DNA from: CAZJBP01 sp964544115 | GTDB taxonomy: Bacteria > Verrucomicrobiota > Kiritimatiellia > UBA8416 > JADHWI01 | Reading direction: 5' to 3' | Assembly (NCBI GenBank): GCA_964544115.1 | Contig: CAZJBP010000132.1 | Coordinates: 1-10,247, forward strand | DNA: 10,247 nucleotides | Shown here: one piece after another, positions 7,440 to 10,247 of the stretch | Layout: each line of letters opens with the position of its first letter | Position numbering within the stretch: the stretch's first letter is position 1 | The notes under the pieces: generated by a model | Databases searched by the model: none | Told to the model about the DNA's origin: nothing | What the model saw: only the letters and a program-made list of their open reading frames with translations | Translations under genes and position numbers: made by a program

Positions 7440-7473
7440 ATCTATAAGTAGATACTCTTAGAGGAGGGCGCAC

Positions 7474-8157
7474 ATGAAGTTATTTAGCAAAATAGGCGGC
7501 TGGCTGCCGCGAACGATTATCGTTATGCTTGTGTTGTCGTTGGTCTTCACTGTGGCTTGGGGACGCAGCAAGAGCAAAGACCAATTAAAGAATGTTGTTA
7601 AGCGCACGATGGTCGTATTCCCCATGGATAAAATCAGCGGGGCTAGTATTCCTGATAATGTCGATTTTACCGATATGTCAGGTGGGATATTATTCACATG
7701 TTTGTCAAAAGCAAACTTTAGTACGGTTTATTTATCCCAGTTCAACAAACGCAACCCTTCACTTCAAAGAGCGATTAGCGAGGGACGTTTAAAGAGTGAT
7801 CAACTCGAATCACCCTACAATGACGACTTCAGCGGAGAGCGTCGGGCGGTCACACTTGCAAGAGAATGCTATACAAAACTGGCAATGGCTGGAACACTCA
7901 CCGCTTACACTTATGATACAGCTACTCAAACAGTTTCCGTCACTTTGGTTGTTGATGTATTAAGTGTGGTAGACGGAAAAATAGTTGCTTCGAGTGGTCA
8001 TGCAGGCAAGGCCACAGCAACTGAAATGGCAGGTGAAGTGAGTGAAGTCACTTTGTTGAAGTTGGCTCTCGAACAAGCATCTGGCTTGATTGCCATTGAC
8101 GTTAAGAAGATGTTGGATACACCCCCGAGCGTGACTACTGCTCCACCAAGCAATTAG
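7474..8157 (+). CDS. Small exported CsgG-like protein
   Basis: 227 residues. ATG at 7474 is preceded by a strong GAGGAGGG site (7461-7468). The signal peptide is about 1-30 (hydrophobic 14-28, cleavage near AWG30). The mature part resembles the CsgG-like domain of the first gene's product: an opening TMVVFPMDK strand, AMAGTLTAYTYD, then TVSVTLVVDVLSVVDGKIVASS followed by a helix rich in Ala and Leu (about 187-213). The tail is Pro/Thr/Ser-rich. It lacks the FlgT-C-like, membrane and fibronectin-like parts of the longer protein. CsgG-type proteins are periplasmic or outer-membrane components of secretion and envelope assembly systems; the specific partner here is unknown. It lies 44 nt ahead of the OstA-barrel gene with no hairpin between, so the two are probably co-transcribed. 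No cysteine sits at a lipobox position. Confidence 0.82.
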   Translation: MKLFSKIGGWLPRTIIVMLVLSLVFTVAWGRSKSKDQLKNVVKRTMVVFPMDKISGASIPDNVDFTDMSGGILFTCLSKANFSTVYLSQFNKRNPSLQRAISEGRLKSDQLESPYNDDFSGERRAVTLARECYTKLAMAGTLTAYTYDTATQTVSVTLVVDVLSVVDGKIVASSGHAGKATATEMAGEVSEVTLLKLALEQASGLIAIDVKKMLDTPPSVTTAPPSN

Positions 8158-8181
8158 CTCTCGGCCTGATATGTGTGTAAT

Positions 8182-8186
8182 GGAGG
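8182..8186 (+). promoter_or_regulatory. Distant Shine-Dalgarno for the OstA-barrel gene
   Basis: GGAGG at 8182-8186 leaves 15 nt before ATG at 8202, longer than the usual 5-10 nt. An ATG at 8188 is too close (1 nt) and out of frame; it would give only 12 codons. The only in-frame upstream alternative with good spacing (6 nt) is ATT at 8193, a rare start codon that would add three residues to the signal peptide. Confidence 0.5.
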
Positions 8187-8201
8187 CATGGAATTTTCTT
8201 T

Positions 8202-10154
8202 ATGCGTGATACTCGTCACCTATTGAAAATCTGGTTGTTTGCGTTGGTCGTTATTGCTTCAAATGCGATTGCCAGCCCTATAGGAACTGTTCGTATTTCA
8301 CCTTACCCGTCGGTCGTTATGGCCGACGGGAAAAGCATTGTAAATATAAGTGTGGATGCGAGAGATCAGGGAGGTCATGCTGTTCCTAATGGAACGCAGG
8401 TAACTCTTACCACGACACTTGGTCAGTTCCGCGAATCAATTGTTTCTTGTACTTCAGGCGTAGCGCGGGCTGTGTTAGTTTCCGGAACAATTTCAGGCAA
8501 TGCGAAAATAACAGCAAGTGTCATGGGTTTAATTACCATCGGTACTGCGGAAGTAGAGTTTGTTAACGACCGCCGGGCAATAAGTGCTGCAAGTGAATAT
8601 ATCGAAGTAGGAGGCCGTGATTATTTAGCTTATTTCCCAGAACCACGATGGGTTTCTGCAAGCGGTAAGAATAAAGAAGCGTTCATCATATATCGTGATA
8701 TTGAAATTAGAGCGGATGACATGCAGCTCGATGCCGGAAATGAGCGTGTGATTGCTCGAAATGCGGTTGTTAAGTCGCTCGGCAAGACCCTTGAATGTGT
8801 GGAGCTTTCATATCAACTTCGAGCACGGCAAGGGATTGCGGTTACTAACTATGAAGGCCGAACCCAATTAGTCACAATTCGCGGGACGAACATCACTGGA
8901 AAACCTGAATACTTTAACGCGAATGATTTCCACATGCGAGATGACTTGGACACGGTACAGTCATTTATCACTGCACATTACATCACTATCTTCCCCAACA
9001 ATAAAGTTCAATTTCACCGTGCTAATATTTATGTGGGCGGAGCAAAGGTGATGTCGCTTCCTCTCTATTCATTCGATATGTGGAGTGCAAGCGGACAATT
9101 CTTTTCTACCAATCTCATCGGTTTCCAAGATGGGCGATTGTCGTTGGAATTGCCTTTTTATTATATGTTAAGTCCTAAAGGCACAGGTGCTTTGACCTTA
9201 AGAACTCGTCAACAAGCAGGACGTGGATATAGCAGTTCTCACGGCACATTCCTCGACCTGGATCAGTCTTATAGTTCATCGGATAAGTATGATGGGGCAT
9301 TCAGCTTAACGAACTTGGCAAGTGGCGATTGGGGCGCTTCATTTCTCCACAATCAACGTTTTGGCGAGAATATGCAGGGCTTCTTCATGGCCGATTTTCC
9401 TGAACATAAAGGCAGCTTCTTTTCTGCTTCTCTAAATAGGCAATTTAAAGGATTTCATGCGGGCCTAAGCGCTTCTATGCAAAATCAGTTCTCTGGGATT
9501 GACCCTGATGCAAAACAGTTTGACTTTTCATTAGAGACGGATCCTAGACGAATTAAAGGTACCCCTTTCAATAACACATGGGCGCTTACTTCAAGCTATA
9601 CACGGATGAAAGGATATGATGGTAAGGAGTTTGCCGAGGATGGGGTTGGGCTTCGATGGCGTGGGATGATGAACCCGATTCGTTTTAGTAAGACTGGCTC
9701 CTTGCAGAGTGGCTTGACCGTCAGTAAGCTTTTTGGAACAAACGCTACTAAGGATGTCGACGTCCTGGCTACCATTTCGAGCACGATGCGTTTGTTCAAT
9801 ACGACTTCGTTTAATATTGTCTATGACTTCGCGCACGATAGTATGCGTTCTGCGATTATGGGAAGCCATAGATTGTCGGCACAAATTTACTCGACAGCGG
9901 GTCCGGTTCGTCTTTCTCTTATCGGTATTTCCGGATTGGATACGGACTACAACAGCATCTTAACGGATGCCTCCTTTCAAATCTCGCCGTTACTTCGGTT
10001 TGGGGCCAGCTATACTTACCAGAAGTTTGTTGGCTTTGGGGTAGATGACTTTTCGCTCGTACTCGGATACCGGATAGGTTTCCGCGAATTAGCTCTTACT
10101 TGGTCAAAAGAAGCCAAACGTATCAACATTGAGCTATTATCCGCTTCATTCTGA
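8202..10154 (+). CDS. Ig-like (Big_1) / OstA / outer-membrane beta-barrel fusion, LptD-like
   Basis: 650 residues. The signal peptide is 1-24 (AIA24|S). Residues 26-121 form an invasin-type Big_1 Ig domain (VVMADGKSIVNISVDARD, VPNGTQVTLTTTLGQF, SGVARAVLVSG). Residues about 160-285 resemble the OstA/LptA jellyroll (DIEIRADDMQLDAGNERVIARNAVV). Residues about 295-650 are alternating amphipathic strands typical of an outer-membrane barrel. The chain ends in INIELLSASF, with a terminal Phe as in BAM-dependent barrels. LptD inserts lipopolysaccharide into the outer leaflet. Here the barrel is about 350 residues, clearly shorter than the proteobacterial LptD barrel, and an Ig domain precedes OstA, so an LPS role should not be assumed; a related lipid or polymer exporter is possible. 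It follows the small CsgG-like gene by 44 nt. A Big_1 plus OstA plus barrel reading is well supported, its substrate is not. Confidence 0.85.
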   Translation: MRDTRHLLKIWLFALVVIASNAIASPIGTVRISPYPSVVMADGKSIVNISVDARDQGGHAVPNGTQVTLTTTLGQFRESIVSCTSGVARAVLVSGTISGNAKITASVMGLITIGTAEVEFVNDRRAISAASEYIEVGGRDYLAYFPEPRWVSASGKNKEAFIIYRDIEIRADDMQLDAGNERVIARNAVVKSLGKTLECVELSYQLRARQGIAVTNYEGRTQLVTIRGTNITGKPEYFNANDFHMRDDLDTVQSFITAHYITIFPNNKVQFHRANIYVGGAKVMSLPLYSFDMWSASGQFFSTNLIGFQDGRLSLELPFYYMLSPKGTGALTLRTRQQAGRGYSSSHGTFLDLDQSYSSSDKYDGAFSLTNLASGDWGASFLHNQRFGENMQGFFMADFPEHKGSFFSASLNRQFKGFHAGLSASMQNQFSGIDPDAKQFDFSLETDPRRIKGTPFNNTWALTSSYTRMKGYDGKEFAEDGVGLRWRGMMNPIRFSKTGSLQSGLTVSKLFGTNATKDVDVLATISSTMRLFNTTSFNIVYDFAHDSMRSAIMGSHRLSAQIYSTAGPVRLSLIGISGLDTDYNSILTDASFQISPLLRFGASYTYQKFVGFGVDDFSLVLGYRIGFRELALTWSKEAKRINIELLSASF

Positions 10155-10196
10155 GGCATTAAAGTTAAGAAGTTTTGATTAAGCTTCTGTTTGCAT

Positions 10197-10247
10197 TTGG
10201 GGAGAGAACACTTTCGTAGACTTCTACTACTCGTCTTGCCATGCTTT
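10197..10247 (+). CDS. Possible N-terminus of a further exported protein, cut by the window edge
   Basis: The frame is open from 10179 to the window end. Starting at TTG 10197 it reads MGREHFRRLLLLVLPCF, a basic stretch followed by a leucine-rich core like a signal peptide. There is also a TTG at 10191. Neither has a clear ribosome binding site upstream; a purine-rich GGGGAGAG lies at 10199-10206, inside this reading. The segment is too short for a firm call. Confidence 0.2.
   Translation, partial: MGREHFRRLLLLVLPCF

Noticed and set aside
7443..7448. TATAAG as a -10 element for the small CsgG-like gene
   Set aside because: It matches 5 of 6 bases, but no -35 element lies at 16-18 nt; the nearest, TTGTCT at 7425, is only 12 nt away and sits in the hairpin.
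9591..9963. Overlapping frames on both strands within the barrel gene
   Set aside because: They are embedded in the barrel-coding frame, with no initiation signals or domain content.
10169..10188. AGAAG/CTTCT inverted repeat as a terminator for the barrel gene
   Set aside because: Only 5 bp with a large AT-rich loop and no following T-run.

Overview
The window is one run of envelope and secretion genes, all on the plus strand. It has five complete coding sequences: nt 24-1835, 2073-4763, 4833-7361, 7474-8157 and 8202-10154. A possible sixth gene is cut off by the right edge. Every complete product begins with a recognisable export signal. No tRNA, rRNA, CRISPR array, transposase or phage gene was seen.

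The host is a diderm (outer-membrane) bacterium, because the last gene encodes an OstA/LptD-like outer-membrane barrel protein. Base composition is mid-range by eye. The style of the proteins (CsgG-like lipoprotein relatives, a subtilase with long beta-rich tails, an Ig-like domain fused to OstA) suggests an under-studied phylum. Armatimonadota is my best guess, but this is an impression and not a demonstrated assignment.

Layout: (1) 24-1835, an exported protein with a CsgG-like domain, a FlgT-C-like domain, a mid-protein membrane segment and two fibronectin-III-like domains. (2) 1836-2072, a 237-nt intergenic stretch rich in inverted repeats. (3) 2073-4763, a secreted subtilisin-family (S8) protease with an intact Asp-His-Asn-Ser active-site set and a long C-terminal tail. 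(4) A perfect 14-bp hairpin. (5) 4833-7361, a secreted protein of unknown function whose last ~360 residues are homologous to the tail of the protease. (6) A GC-rich hairpin. (7) 7474-8157, a small exported CsgG-like protein. (8) 8202-10154, an Ig (Big_1/invasin-like), OstA and beta-barrel fusion.

How the genes may work together (inference): two exported proteins share a C-terminal module. They sit between two CsgG-like proteins and beside an outer-membrane barrel. This would fit a locus that exports, processes and displays surface proteins, with the shared tail as a common sorting, anchoring or assembly module. Nothing in the sequence proves these genes function together. Hairpins in three of the four intergenic gaps, and good ribosome binding sites at four of the five genes, suggest several transcripts or processed mRNA segments. 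The last two complete genes (44-nt gap, no hairpin seen) are the pair most likely to be co-transcribed.
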